This document shows, piece after piece, positions 7,801-14,431 of a stretch of 42,272 bases of DNA. The stretch is taken from contig CALMZX010000040.1 in NCBI GenBank assembly GCA_937870685.1, forward strand, positions 1 to 42,272, written 5' to 3'. The notes under the pieces are model-generated. The model saw only the letters and a list, made by a program, of their open reading frames with translations, did not search any database and was not told where the DNA came from. The translations under genes were made by a program, and so were the position numbers. Source of the stretch: an uncultured Alphaproteobacteria bacterium (GTDB taxonomy: Bacteria > Pseudomonadota > Alphaproteobacteria > Rhizobiales > Aestuariivirgaceae). Each line of letters opens with the position of its first letter. Position 1 is the first letter of the stretch.

Positions 7801-7881
7801 TCCAGGGTCCCCATGTGCATGTCCAAGGCGCAAGCCCAAAGACATGGGGGCACCACCTCGGCGGTGTTTTCTAGCCCTGGA
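7801..7881 (+). ncRNA. candidate structured RNA, three-way-junction fold (strand uncertain)
   Basis: The 81 bases can fold with a 7-bp closing stem (7801-7807 with 7875-7881), an 8-bp perfect stem (7809-7816 with 7842-7849) whose loop contains GGC-GCAA-GCC (7827-7836), and a 4-bp CACC/GGTG stem (7851-7854 with 7863-7866). The stems nest without conflict. TTTT follows the last hairpin at 7867-7870. The complement could fold the same way, so the strand is a guess. No known RNA family recognised; the features could equally be protein-binding DNA repeats. Confidence 0.3.
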
Positions 7882-7901
7882 TGCAATGCCGATCTAGAAA
7901 A
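7867..7901. promoter_or_regulatory. candidate operator, 8-bp inverted repeat before ORF6N gene
   Basis: Perfect inverted repeat TTTTCTAG (7867-7874) and CTAGAAAA (7894-7901), centres 27 bases apart, which is between two and three helical turns. It lies 38 bases before the ORF6N start codon. Its AT-rich arms stand out from the GC-rich surroundings. A binding site for a dimeric regulator is likely; which one is unknown. Confidence 0.4.
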
Positions 7902-7939
7902 TCGTCGTGCCATCCATAACCCCAGCCGAGGAGATCATC

Positions 7940-8569
7940 ATGATCACACTGGAAACCGTCGCGGGCGTGGAAGCCCGCATCTTCACCCTGCAGCACCGTC
8001 CGCCCTTCATGGTGGCAAGCGACCTTGCGGAAATCTATGGCACGACACCGAAGGCCCTCAACCAAGCTGTGAAGCGCAATCCGGACCGTTTCCCGGACGA
8101 CTTCATGTTCAGCCTCACGGAGGGCGAGATTGGGGTTTTGCGGTCACAAAATGTGACCGCAAATGCCATTTCCAGCAAGGCCCGTTACCAGCCTCTCGTG
8201 TTCACCCATGCCGGGGCCTACGGGCTGTCGGCAGTGCTCAAGACGCCTGTTGCGGCCCAAGTGTCGGTGATCATCCACCGGGCCTTTGCCGCCATGGAGG
8301 CCCGCGCCTTGCAGGAGGCGCAGATGCTGCTGGAGAAGATCGGCGCCGAGGCGATCTCCCGGAAGCCGTCGCGCTATCTGGCGAAGGCAGGTTCAGATCA
8401 GGGTTACAGCTTTGCCCAGATCAAGGCCTTGGGGCCGGACTCTCTGTCCGCTCCCAAGCTGGCCCGCACCCTGCGGGAACTGAAAATGCTGGGGATGATC
8501 GCGCACCTTCCGGACGGCACGCCCGACGAAGCGCAGATCCAGCTGTTCCCGGATTTGCATCATGGCTGA
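7940..8569 (+). CDS. ORF6N-domain (KilA-N-like) DNA-binding protein
   Basis: 209 residues from ATG 7940, chosen over an in-frame upstream ATG because GAGGAG sits six bases before it. Residues about 15-115 match the ORF6N domain of phage antirepressor-like proteins: FMVASDLAEIYGTTPKALNQA, then VKRNPDRFPDDFMFSLT, LRSQNVTANA and a closing YQPLVFTHAGAYGLSAVLKT with AAQVSVIIHRAF. The C-terminal half is a second helical domain (SFAQIKALGPDSLSAPKLART) that may also bind DNA. Proteins with this domain modulate repressors or act as antirepressors, so a role in the lysis-lysogeny choice is likely. It is led by a region rich in inverted repeats. Confidence 0.85.
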   Translation: MITLETVAGVEARIFTLQHRPPFMVASDLAEIYGTTPKALNQAVKRNPDRFPDDFMFSLTEGEIGVLRSQNVTANAISSKARYQPLVFTHAGAYGLSAVLKTPVAAQVSVIIHRAFAAMEARALQEAQMLLEKIGAEAISRKPSRYLAKAGSDQGYSFAQIKALGPDSLSAPKLARTLRELKMLGMIAHLPDGTPDEAQIQLFPDLHHG

Positions 8570-8825
8570 GCACCGGTCCGGCTCGGCCCGCCGCCGCAAG
8601 CGCAGGCTCGCAAAGCTGGAAGCCGACCTGCATGACCAGCAGTCCCGGGCGCGCAATGGCGGCGATGCCATCAGCACCGCCAACACGGCGCTGCGCGGGG
8701 TGATGATGCTGGCGGCGGGCTGCACCGCCACGCTCGACATCACCGGTGACGAACTGGCCTGCCTCCTCGGCCTCATCACCGACGAGGTGGAGGCGGGCCT
8801 CGCCCTGCAGAACGGCAGCACCTGA
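8562..8825 (+). CDS. hypothetical small phage protein
   Basis: 87 residues, overlapping the end of the ORF6N gene by eight bases, so the two are co-transcribed. It starts with a strongly basic segment (RSGSARRRKRRLAKLEADL) followed by a helical region with alternating hydrophobic residues (LRGVMMLAAGC, LACLLGLI). No family recognised. A partner of the ORF6N protein is possible by context only. Confidence 0.6.
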   Translation: MAEHRSGSARRRKRRLAKLEADLHDQQSRARNGGDAISTANTALRGVMMLAAGCTATLDITGDELACLLGLITDEVEAGLALQNGST

Positions 8826-8836
8826 CACAGGCCTGA

Positions 8837-8874
8837 TCCTTCCCCGCAGCACCGGGAGTGGCTGCGGGGAGGGA
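8837..8874 (+). terminator. strong hairpin, possible terminator (no U-run)
   Basis: A perfect 10-bp stem, TCCCCGCAGC (8841-8850) with GCTGCGGGGA (8861-8870), around a 10-base loop. The pairing extends four more pairs outward (8837-8840 with 8871-8874, one G-U). It stands 11 bases after the preceding gene and just before a promoter-like site. No run of T follows, so it may act as a 3' stabiliser or factor-dependent terminator. Confidence 0.45.
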
Positions 8875-8877
8875 CCC

Positions 8878-8906
8878 TTGACGCCCGAGTCGCCGGTCGG
8901 ATAGAT
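8878..8906 (+). promoter_or_regulatory. promoter-like site before Mor/C-type activator gene
   Basis: TTGACG (8878-8883) as -35, a 17-base spacer, and ATAGAT (8901-8906) as -10. It directly follows a strong hairpin and precedes the activator gene by 60 bases, a layout like the middle promoter of Mu-like phages. No experimental support; the -10 match is only fair. Confidence 0.4.
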
Positions 8907-8965
8907 TCGGGCCCGCATCGCGCTGTTCCCGCGCTGCCGGTCCTCTTGCTTCGACAAGGCACATC

Positions 8966-9421
8966 ATGTCTCCGGGAACACGCTCTCTCTCCGTCCGCAC
9001 ACCGCATGGCCTGCCGGCAGCCCCGCAGCTGCCCGGCGTGCTGGCGCGCTTTGCCGAGGTGGCGGGGATCGAGGCGGCGTTGAAGATCGCCGAGGCGAGG
9101 GGTGGCACCCGCATCTACATTCCCGGCCGCCTGCCGGAGGGCCACTGGCTGGTCGCCACCGTGGGGCCGGAGGCCGCGCGGAAGATCGCCCGCGACATGG
9201 CCACCAACCATGGCGGCGACTATGTGCTGGTGCCCATGGGGCCGCACTCGTCCTCGGCACAGCGCTGGCGGCGCATGCGCCAGATGTTCGCCGACGGCCA
9301 CAGCCGGCGCGAGATCGCGGCGGCCTGCGGCGTGCATGAGCGCACCGTGCAGATGCACCGCAACCGCCTGGCAGAGATGCCGCGCGTGAAGGCCCAAACC
9401 GACCAGCTGCCCCTTTTGTGA
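8966..9421 (+). CDS. Mor/C-type transcription activator of middle/late genes
   Basis: 151 residues. The order of parts is that of Mu Mor and C: an N-terminal helical part, the beta-strand signature GGTRIYIP (46-53) that dimerises Mor, and a C-terminal helix-turn-helix (about 104-134: RMRQMFADGHSRREIAAACGV, then HERTVQMHRNRL). Mor and C bind dyad sites upstream of middle and late promoters and recruit RNA polymerase. It is a little longer than the Mu proteins (about 130-140 residues). It stands alone, just before the lysis genes, as C does in Mu. A 24-bp palindrome beginning 10 bases after its stop is a candidate target. Confidence 0.82.
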   Translation: MSPGTRSLSVRTPHGLPAAPQLPGVLARFAEVAGIEAALKIAEARGGTRIYIPGRLPEGHWLVATVGPEAARKIARDMATNHGGDYVLVPMGPHSSSAQRWRRMRQMFADGHSRREIAAACGVHERTVQMHRNRLAEMPRVKAQTDQLPLL

Positions 9422-9430
9422 CAGGCGGCA

Positions 9431-9454
9431 TGAGGGAGAAAGGTTTCTCCCTCA
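9431..9454. promoter_or_regulatory. 24-bp palindrome before lysis cassette (copy 1)
   Basis: TGAGGGAGAAA (9431-9441), GG, TTTCTCCCTCA (9444-9454): an 11-bp perfect inverted repeat with a 2-base centre. The core (AGGGAGAAA, two bases, TTTCTCCCT) recurs only at 17632-17651. It lies between the Mor/C-type gene and the lysis genes, where Mu has Plys. A candidate activator binding site. It could also form a hairpin in RNA, but no U-run follows. Confidence 0.55.
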
Positions 9455-9512
9455 ATCGCTCCCGGAAATAGGGCCAGTGTCGGTCCACGGATTTCAACAC
9501 GGGACTGACACC

Positions 9513-9665
9513 ATGCGCGACATCATCTGCGCCTTCCGCGAGACGCCGTTCTGGGTGCATTTCGCCAGCACCGTGATCGTGCTGGCGTTGTTCGCCTTCG
9601 CCTGGGAGCACCGCCACGACCCGCACCCGCTGACTCCGCCTGCCGTGGAAGGTCGCGATGCCTGA
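9513..9665 (+). CDS. small single-span membrane protein, lysis-cassette, holin candidate
   Basis: 50 residues from ATG 9513 (an in-frame GTG at 9477 is possible). One hydrophobic helix (HFASTVIVLALFAFAWEH, about residues 16-33), a short charged front and a proline-rich tail. It overlaps the next small gene by eight bases. Position just before the lysozyme gene makes a holin or antiholin role likely, but such tiny proteins have no diagnostic motif. Confidence 0.6.
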   Translation: MRDIICAFRETPFWVHFASTVIVLALFAFAWEHRHDPHPLTPPAVEGRDA

Positions 9666-9792
9666 GTTCCTGAAATGCGCCACCGCATGGCTGGCCACAC
9701 GCGACCCGGCCCTGCTGGTGCTCGACCTGTTCATCGGCCTGCTGCTGCTTGGCGCGGTGGTCAAGGCCGTCTCGGAGTGGTGCCATGCGTGA
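9658..9792 (+). CDS. very small membrane protein, lysis-cassette
   Basis: 44 residues: ATG 9658 to TGA 9790-9792. One transmembrane helix (LLVLDLFIGLLLLGAVVKAV, about residues 19-38) with a short WLATRD amphipathic front. It overlaps the gene before it by eight bases and the lysozyme gene by eight, so it is part of the same translated chain. A partner of the 50-residue protein in holin/antiholin function is a reasonable guess. Confidence 0.55.
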   Translation: MPEFLKCATAWLATRDPALLVLDLFIGLLLLGAVVKAVSEWCHA

Positions 9793-10585
9793 GACCATCC
9801 ATCTGCGCGTCAATGCCGAGGCGCTGACTCTGATCAAGGCCTTCGAAGGTTTCCGCGGCAAGGCCTACCGCTGCCCCGCCGGCATCTGGACCATCGGCTA
9901 CGGCCACACCTCCATGGCCGGCCCGCCTGACGTCCGGCCCGGCCTGCGCATGACCAAGGGTGAGGCGGCAGCTGTTCTGGCGAAGGACGTGGACGCCTTT
10001 GCCCGCGACGTTGGTGCGCTGATCCGTGTGTCGTTGAACGACAACCAGTTCGGGGCACTTGTCTCCTTCGCCTACAATGTGGGCGTGGGGGCCTTCCGCA
10101 AGTCGGGCGTGCTGTCGGCCGTCAATGCCGGCCAGATGGAAAAGGTGCCGCGCCGCCTGAACCTGTGGGTGAAGGCGGGTGGACGCACCCTGCCAGGACT
10201 GGTGAAGCGGCGCGCCGCCGAAGGCGCGCTGTTCGCCACCTCGCCTCTGGCGCATGGTTTCGCGGCCCGCACGCTGATCACGCCTGCGCCCTCCGAGATC
10301 GACGAGATGGATGAAGCCCGCGGCCTGATCGACGTGCCGGCCGGCACGGGCATGCTGCGCTCCACCACCAACTGGGCGGCGGTCGGCCAGTTCTTCGCCA
10401 CGGCAAGCGCGCTGGTGACGGGCGCGGCCGCGAAGTTCCGCGAGGCCACCTGGGATGCCATGGACTTCGCCTGGTTCCTGCCCGAGGCTTCGGCCACCAA
10501 CATCGTCATCGGTTTTGCCGCAGTGGCCACACTGGTGTGGATCATCAGCGAGAGACGAAAGAAGGCGGTCGAGGATGATGTCTAG
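9785..10585 (+). CDS. GH24 lysozyme (endolysin) with C-terminal membrane segment
   Basis: 266 residues from ATG 9785. Residues about 10-150 form a T4/P22-type lysozyme domain. The triad is E21 in KAFEGFRGKAY, C30, and T36 in IWTIGYGHT, that is the known E-8aa-[D/C]-5aa-T spacing with Cys in place of Asp. NQFGALVSFAYNVGVGAFRKS is the usual second motif. The enzyme cuts the glycan strands of peptidoglycan. Unusual: about 110 further residues end in a hydrophobic helix (ATNIVIGFAAVATLVWII) and a basic tail (SERRKK), so the enzyme may be held in the inner membrane by its C-terminus. No N-terminal signal-arrest segment is seen. Confidence 0.9.
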   Translation: MRETIHLRVNAEALTLIKAFEGFRGKAYRCPAGIWTIGYGHTSMAGPPDVRPGLRMTKGEAAAVLAKDVDAFARDVGALIRVSLNDNQFGALVSFAYNVGVGAFRKSGVLSAVNAGQMEKVPRRLNLWVKAGGRTLPGLVKRRAAEGALFATSPLAHGFAARTLITPAPSEIDEMDEARGLIDVPAGTGMLRSTTNWAAVGQFFATASALVTGAAAKFREATWDAMDFAWFLPEASATNIVIGFAAVATLVWIISERRKKAVEDDV

Positions 10586-11048
10586 TGTGCTGGCCATGGC
10601 ACTGGCCCTTTGGCGCTCGAAGCTGGTGGCGTTCCTTGTGCACAACATCAAGTGGCTGGTGGTGGCCGTGGCCGTGGCTTTCGCCTTCCACAAGGGCCGG
10701 ATTGCCGAGCGCACGGCGAACGAGCTTGCCACGGCACGCGCCACGGTCGCTGCCCTCGAAGCCGTTGCCAGGCGAAATGAGGAGGCCGCCCTTGCCGCCC
10801 AGCACCAGGCGGTCATCCGCGCCGATGAGGCGCGCGCCCTAGATGCAAGGGTCGAGGCTTATGCCGCCGAGGTGCTGGCGCGGCGCAGCGAGATCGAACT
10901 TCTGGAACAACGCTCGGACGAGACGGTGGAGGCCTATGAGAAACGACTGCAAGCCATGGCGCGTGCCACCGGCAAGGAGAAGATTGGCGTGGCCTGCGGC
11001 TGCACTCTTGATCGCCGTGATGTTGAGCGGCTGCGGGAGATCAGGTGA
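10575..11048 (+). CDS. inner-membrane spanin (Rz-like)
   Basis: 157 residues from ATG 10575 (a second ATG follows at once), overlapping the lysozyme gene end. One N-terminal transmembrane helix (about 21-39, HNIKWLVVAVAVAFAFHKGR) is followed by a long charged coiled coil (ERTANELATARATVAALEAV and onwards, to about residue 140). This is the pattern of i-spanins, which span the periplasm with an outer-membrane lipoprotein and fuse the membranes at the last step of lysis. The overlapping lipoprotein frame strengthens the call. Confidence 0.8.
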   Translation: MMSSVLAMALALWRSKLVAFLVHNIKWLVVAVAVAFAFHKGRIAERTANELATARATVAALEAVARRNEEAALAAQHQAVIRADEARALDARVEAYAAEVLARRSEIELLEQRSDETVEAYEKRLQAMARATGKEKIGVACGCTLDRRDVERLREIR

Positions 11049-11283
11049 CAGGCTCACGGCGGATACGCATCTGCCCCCCTTGCCAGGCGACCTCGCCACG
11101 GTTCCTGCGGCCTCCGCCCTGCGCGAGGGCGACGACGCCAAGGTGGCACTCGCCCGCTCGCGTGCGGATGTGGCCATCTGCCGCCGTCAGTATGTCGATC
11201 TGAAAACCCATTACGAGGCCTTCACGGCACCTGTGAAGCCACCTCGCAAGACAAGGAAGAAGGTGACGCCCGATGGCCGATGA
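10936..11283 (+). CDS. outer-membrane spanin lipoprotein (Rz1-like), overlapping Rz-like gene
   Basis: 115 residues if started at ATG 10936, which lies inside the Rz-like gene in another frame; GGAGG is close upstream. A GTG at 10963 is possible. A basic front (RVPPARRR) and hydrophobic core (LAWPAAALLIAVM) lead to the lipobox LSGC, with C33 as the lipidated residue. The mature part is short, Pro-rich (THLPPLPGD) then helical and basic. Rz1-type lipoproteins are encoded embedded in or overlapping Rz, as here: about 113 bases overlap. Signal peptidase II processing and outer-membrane location are expected. Confidence 0.75.
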   Translation: MRNDCKPWRVPPARRRLAWPAAALLIAVMLSGCGRSGDRLTADTHLPPLPGDLATVPAASALREGDDAKVALARSRADVAICRRQYVDLKTHYEAFTAPVKPPRKTRKKVTPDGR

Positions 11284-11497
11284 AGCCGACCATGCCCAGC
11301 GAATTGCCGAAGACGAGCGCGAGCGCCTCGTCGGCTTCGCCCGCGGACAACTGCAAGGCAGGCGCGTGCGCGACTGCGTGGACTGCGGACGGGCGATTCC
11401 CGCCGCCCGCCGCGAAGCGCTGCCCCATGCCAGCCGCTGCATCGACTGCCAGGAAGGCTTCGAGTCCGGCACGCCACGACTGCGCAGGAGCGGCTGA
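11273..11497 (+). CDS. TraR/DksA-type zinc-finger protein
   Basis: 74 residues. Four cysteines in CVDC (35, 38) and CIDC (56, 59) with ASRCIDCQEGFE at the end match the TraR/DksA C4 finger. A charged N-terminal helix (DEADHAQRIAEDERERLVGFA) inserts, in TraR and DksA, into the RNA polymerase secondary channel. Small TraR-like proteins are frequent in Mu-like phages at this place, between lysis and terminase genes, and may retune host transcription. It starts 11 bases before the spanin stop and ends in a TGATG overlap with the next gene. Confidence 0.85.
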   Translation: MADEADHAQRIAEDERERLVGFARGQLQGRRVRDCVDCGRAIPAARREALPHASRCIDCQEGFESGTPRLRRSG

Positions 11498-11808
11498 TGG
11501 AGGCGAAGGAATGGATCTCGCTGGCCGCGCTCATCTTCACCGTAGGCAATGCGCTTTACCTCTACATCTCGACGGCGTCGCGCGCCACCAAGGGCGATGT
11601 GACCAAGCATGGCGAGCGGCTGACCATGCTGGAAGCACAGGTCGCCAGTTTGCCATCGAAGGATGGCTTCCACCGGTTGGAGCTTGATGTCGCAGACGTC
11701 AAGGGATCGCAGCGCGTCATGGAGGCCGAGCTGAAGCCGATCGCCGCCTCGGTGCAGCGCATCGAGAAGTTCCTGCTGGAGAGCGTCAACAAGAGCACGA
11801 AACGATGA
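11497..11808 (+). CDS. DUF2730 (Mu gp25-like) membrane-anchored coiled-coil protein
   Basis: 103 residues. An N-terminal membrane helix (WISLAALIFTVGNALYLYIS) is followed by a coiled coil with heptads (HGERLTMLEAQVASLPSKD, then AELKPIAASVQRIEKFLLE). This length and build, with its place before the gp26- and gp27-like genes, fits the DUF2730 family of Mu-like phages. The function in Mu is not known; the gene is not a recognised virion component. Confidence 0.75.
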   Translation: MEAKEWISLAALIFTVGNALYLYISTASRATKGDVTKHGERLTMLEAQVASLPSKDGFHRLELDVADVKGSQRVMEAELKPIAASVQRIEKFLLESVNKSTKR

Positions 11809-12101
11809 CCGACTTTTCCGACTTCGCCCGCCGCGACCTGCGCCTTACCATCCTGAAGGCGCTGGCAGCCCAGCCCGGCTACACGGCCAACGAGAACATC
11901 CTGCAGCACGAGGCCCGTGCCGTGGGCCTCAACAGGACACGCGAGGTGATCCGCACCGAGATGCGTTATCTCGCCGACGTCGGCGCAGTCGAGGTGACTG
12001 AGTTCGGTTCGGTGATGATTGCCAAGCTCCGTGCGCGCGGCCAAGACCATGTCAGCGGTCTTACAGTGATTGACGGCGTCAACCTGCCGTCGCCGGTGTG
12101 A
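11805..12101 (+). CDS. Mu gp26-like winged-helix protein
   Basis: 98 residues in ATGA overlap with the DUF2730-like gene. The pattern DFARRDLRLTILKALAAQPGY, TANENILQHEARAVGL, RTREVIRTEMRYLADVGAVEV and IAKLRARGQDHVSG is that of a conserved Mu-phage winged-helix family often listed as ArsR-like or VpaChn25_0724. It is thought to bind DNA, perhaps as part of packaging recognition together with the next gene. No metal site is visible, so ArsR-type sensing is not expected. Confidence 0.8.
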   Translation: MTDFSDFARRDLRLTILKALAAQPGYTANENILQHEARAVGLNRTREVIRTEMRYLADVGAVEVTEFGSVMIAKLRARGQDHVSGLTVIDGVNLPSPV

Positions 12102-12105
12102 CGCC

Positions 12106-12687
12106 ATGAGCATCGCGCGGCGCGGACGCCCGGCCAAGATCGACCTCCTGCCGGAGGAGGCATGGCCGCATGTGAAGGAGGCACTCGCGGCGCTGGGTGA
12201 ACGCAAGCGCACCGCCGAGGCCATCCGCCAGGAGCTGAACGGCCACCTGCTGGCCATCGGCTGCGAGCCGGTATCGTCCTCGGCGTTCAACCGCAAGAGC
12301 CTGCAGCTGGCAAAGATCGGGGCCGACATCGCGCGGGCCCGCGAAATGGCAGTGGTCTTCGCGGAGAAGGTTGACGAGATGCCGGACGGCGACGTCGGCA
12401 TGCTGATCAACGAGATGGTGAAGGTCATTCTCTACAACATGACTGCCGACATGGCGGCCGAGGATGTGGAAGCCTCAGCAAAGCTGATGAAGGAAATCTC
12501 GCTCTCGCTCTACCGCCTGGAGCAGGCCGGCCAGATCAGCCGCAAGCGCCGCAGCGACATCGAGGACCGCGCCAAGGCCAAGGCCACCGAGGCCGTCAGG
12601 AGCGTGGCCAAGGAGCGCGGCATCGGTGCCGACACCGTCGAGGCCATCCTCAGTGAGGTGCTGGGCAAGCCGAAGGAGCAGGCGTGA
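12106..12687 (+). CDS. DUF3486 (Mu gp27-like), putative small terminase subunit
   Basis: 193 residues from ATG 12106. The front RGRPAKIDLLPEEAW with an HTH-like segment (RTAEAIRQELN, then SSSAFNRKSLQ) and the long helical rest are typical for DUF3486. Its fixed place in front of the large terminase suggests it is the small terminase subunit that recognises phage DNA for headful packaging. It overlaps the terminase gene by four bases (GTGA). Confidence 0.85.
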   Translation: MSIARRGRPAKIDLLPEEAWPHVKEALAALGERKRTAEAIRQELNGHLLAIGCEPVSSSAFNRKSLQLAKIGADIARAREMAVVFAEKVDEMPDGDVGMLINEMVKVILYNMTADMAAEDVEASAKLMKEISLSLYRLEQAGQISRKRRSDIEDRAKAKATEAVRSVAKERGIGADTVEAILSEVLGKPKEQA

Positions 12688-14420
12688 CAGAGGACGTGCC
12701 ATACGTTCCGCCGCTGACCCCGGAGGACTGGCTGAAGCTGCGCGAGGAAACAGCCGCTGCCAGCATGGACGTCGTTGTTCGTGAAGTGGCCGGAAACAGC
12801 GACAATGCCCTGAAAGCCTTGTTGCCCTACCAGCAGCGCGCCTTCCACATTCTGAATGCCGGCGCAGAGGTCCTGGTGGTGGAAAAGAGCCGCCGTATCG
12901 GCCTCACCTGGGGCCTTGCTTCCTATGCCGTGCTGCGCGCCGCCCGCAGGCGCGACGCCCATGGCATGGACGTGCTGTACATCTCCTATTCGCAGGACAT
13001 GACCCGCGAGTTCATTGATGCCTGCGCCATGTGGGCGCGGGCCTTCGGCTTCGCCGCAAGCGCCATGGACGAGTTCCTCTTCGACGACGAACTGGACGGC
13101 CACGAGACGCGCTCGATCAAGGCCTTCCGCATCTCGTTTGCCTCCGGCTTCGAGATCGTCGGCCTGTCCTCGGCCCCGCGCTCCCTGCGCGGCAAGCAGG
13201 GTGTCGTTTTCATCGACGAAGCGGCCTTCGTCGACAACCTGGAACAGCTGCTCGAAGCGGCTCTCGCCCTGCTCGTGTGGGGTGGGCAGGTGATCATCTG
13301 CTCCACCCACTACGGCACGGACAACCCGTTCAACCAGGTGATCCGCAACATTCACACCGGCAAGTCACAATACGCCCATATGCGGATCGATTTCGACGAC
13401 GCGTTGCGCGAGGGACTGTACCGGCGCATCTGTTTCGTCAAGGGAGAGGAGTGGTCGGAAGAGAAGGAAAAGCTCTGGCGCGACAAGATCGTGGCTTTCT
13501 ATGGCGACGGTGCCGACCAAGAACTGTTCTGTGTGCCGGCGCAAGGCTCCGGCACATGGCTCTCGACCGAGCTGATCGAACGGCAGATGACGCTGCCCCG
13601 CGATCCCCATGTGCTGCGCTGGCAGTGGCCGAGGGACTACCTTGATGACACAGCCTGGAACGATACCAGGCGCAAGCGCCACCTGGACGAACACCTGCGC
13701 CAGCTCGACGTCGCGCTGTCGTTCCTCTCGCCGCAAGAGCGCCATGCCCTGGGCTTCGACTTCGCCCGCGTGCACAACGGCGACCTGTCGGTCGCGACCG
13801 TGCTGGCGGTGGATTCCGTGCTGATGCGGGCGGCAAGGCTCGTGTTGGAAATGCGTGGCGTGCCCTACGAGGAACAGCGAGCCATCGTCGATCACCTCTG
13901 GAAGAAGCTGCCGCGCCAGGCCGGAGCCGCCTTCGACGCCACGGGTGCCGGCGGCTTCATTGCCGAAGCCATGTCGCGGTCCCACGGCAAGTATGATCCG
14001 AAGGAAGAGTCCGGCGGATCGGTGGCCGAGATCAAGCTCTCCGCCGAATGGTACCGGCTGCACATGCCGCGCGTGAAGGCTGCCTTCGAGGAGGGCACGA
14101 TCATCTTGCCGAAGGACGACGACCTGCTCGGCGACCTTCGTGTCGTCAAGTTGGTCAAGGGCGTGGCGGTGATTCCGGCGACGCGCACCGGAGAGACTGG
14201 CCTCAGACGCCACGGCGACTTTGCCGTGGCCCTCGCACTCGCCTGGTATGCCACGCTCATGAACGTGGCCGAATATGGCTACGAGGGCCTTGGCCTCGCG
14301 GCGACGCAACGGCGCGACAGCTTCTACACACCACCCTCCGATCGCGACGACTGGCGTGGTGGCGGTTCAACCGGTTTCGATGTCCTCGCCTCCGGCGGCA
14401 GCTGGGGCGGTTCTTGGTAA
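12684..14420 (+). CDS. large terminase subunit (Mu gp28-like), packaging ATPase/nuclease
   Basis: 578 residues, GTG start. The ATPase half has a Walker-A-like loop EKSRRIGLTW (67-76), Walker B VVFIDEA with D178/E179, and a coupling motif ICSTHYG (205-211). The nuclease half has a RNase-H-like acidic strand FDFARVHNGDLSV with D359 and a second acidic strand AAFDATGAGGF. This is the motor that pumps DNA into the procapsid and cuts it; Mu-type enzymes package from inserted DNA including some flanking host DNA. Length fits the family. The portal gene follows after 11 bases. Confidence 0.93.
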   Translation: MTEDVPYVPPLTPEDWLKLREETAAASMDVVVREVAGNSDNALKALLPYQQRAFHILNAGAEVLVVEKSRRIGLTWGLASYAVLRAARRRDAHGMDVLYISYSQDMTREFIDACAMWARAFGFAASAMDEFLFDDELDGHETRSIKAFRISFASGFEIVGLSSAPRSLRGKQGVVFIDEAAFVDNLEQLLEAALALLVWGGQVIICSTHYGTDNPFNQVIRNIHTGKSQYAHMRIDFDDALREGLYRRICFVKGEEWSEEKEKLWRDKIVAFYGDGADQELFCVPAQGSGTWLSTELIERQMTLPRDPHVLRWQWPRDYLDDTAWNDTRRKRHLDEHLRQLDVALSFLSPQERHALGFDFARVHNGDLSVATVLAVDSVLMRAARLVLEMRGVPYEEQRAIVDHLWKKLPRQAGAAFDATGAGGFIAEAMSRSHGKYDPKEESGGSVAEIKLSAEWYRLHMPRVKAAFEEGTIILPKDDDLLGDLRVVKLVKGVAVIPATRTGETGLRRHGDFAVALALAWYATLMNVAEYGYEGLGLAATQRRDSFYTPPSDRDDWRGGGSTGFDVLASGGSWGGSW

Positions 14421-14431
14421 AGGCATGACCC

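Larger units (their letters stand above)
7636..7939. other. 304-base intergenic switch region with multiple inverted repeats
   Basis: No convincing gene on either strand. In order it holds these repeats: an inverted repeat CCTCGGA/TCCGAGG (7733-7739 and 7753-7759); a hairpin with CCGGCTTT (7765-7772) against AAAG and CCGG (7777-7780, 7784-7787); an outer pair TCCAGGG/CCCTGGA (7801-7807 and 7875-7881) that encloses the 8-bp stem CCCCATGT/ACATGGGG (7809-7816, 7842-7849) and a small CACC/GGTG hairpin; and a last pair TTTTCTAG/CTAGAAAA (7867-7874, 7894-7901). It separates a minus-strand gene from the ORF6N gene, so it should hold promoters and operators for both. No clear -35/-10 pair could be assigned. 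Confidence 0.6.

Noticed and set aside
7689..7913. 74-residue minus-strand frame through the inverted-repeat region
   Set aside because: No plausible ribosome binding site or domain; composition is irregular and the region is explained by regulatory repeats.
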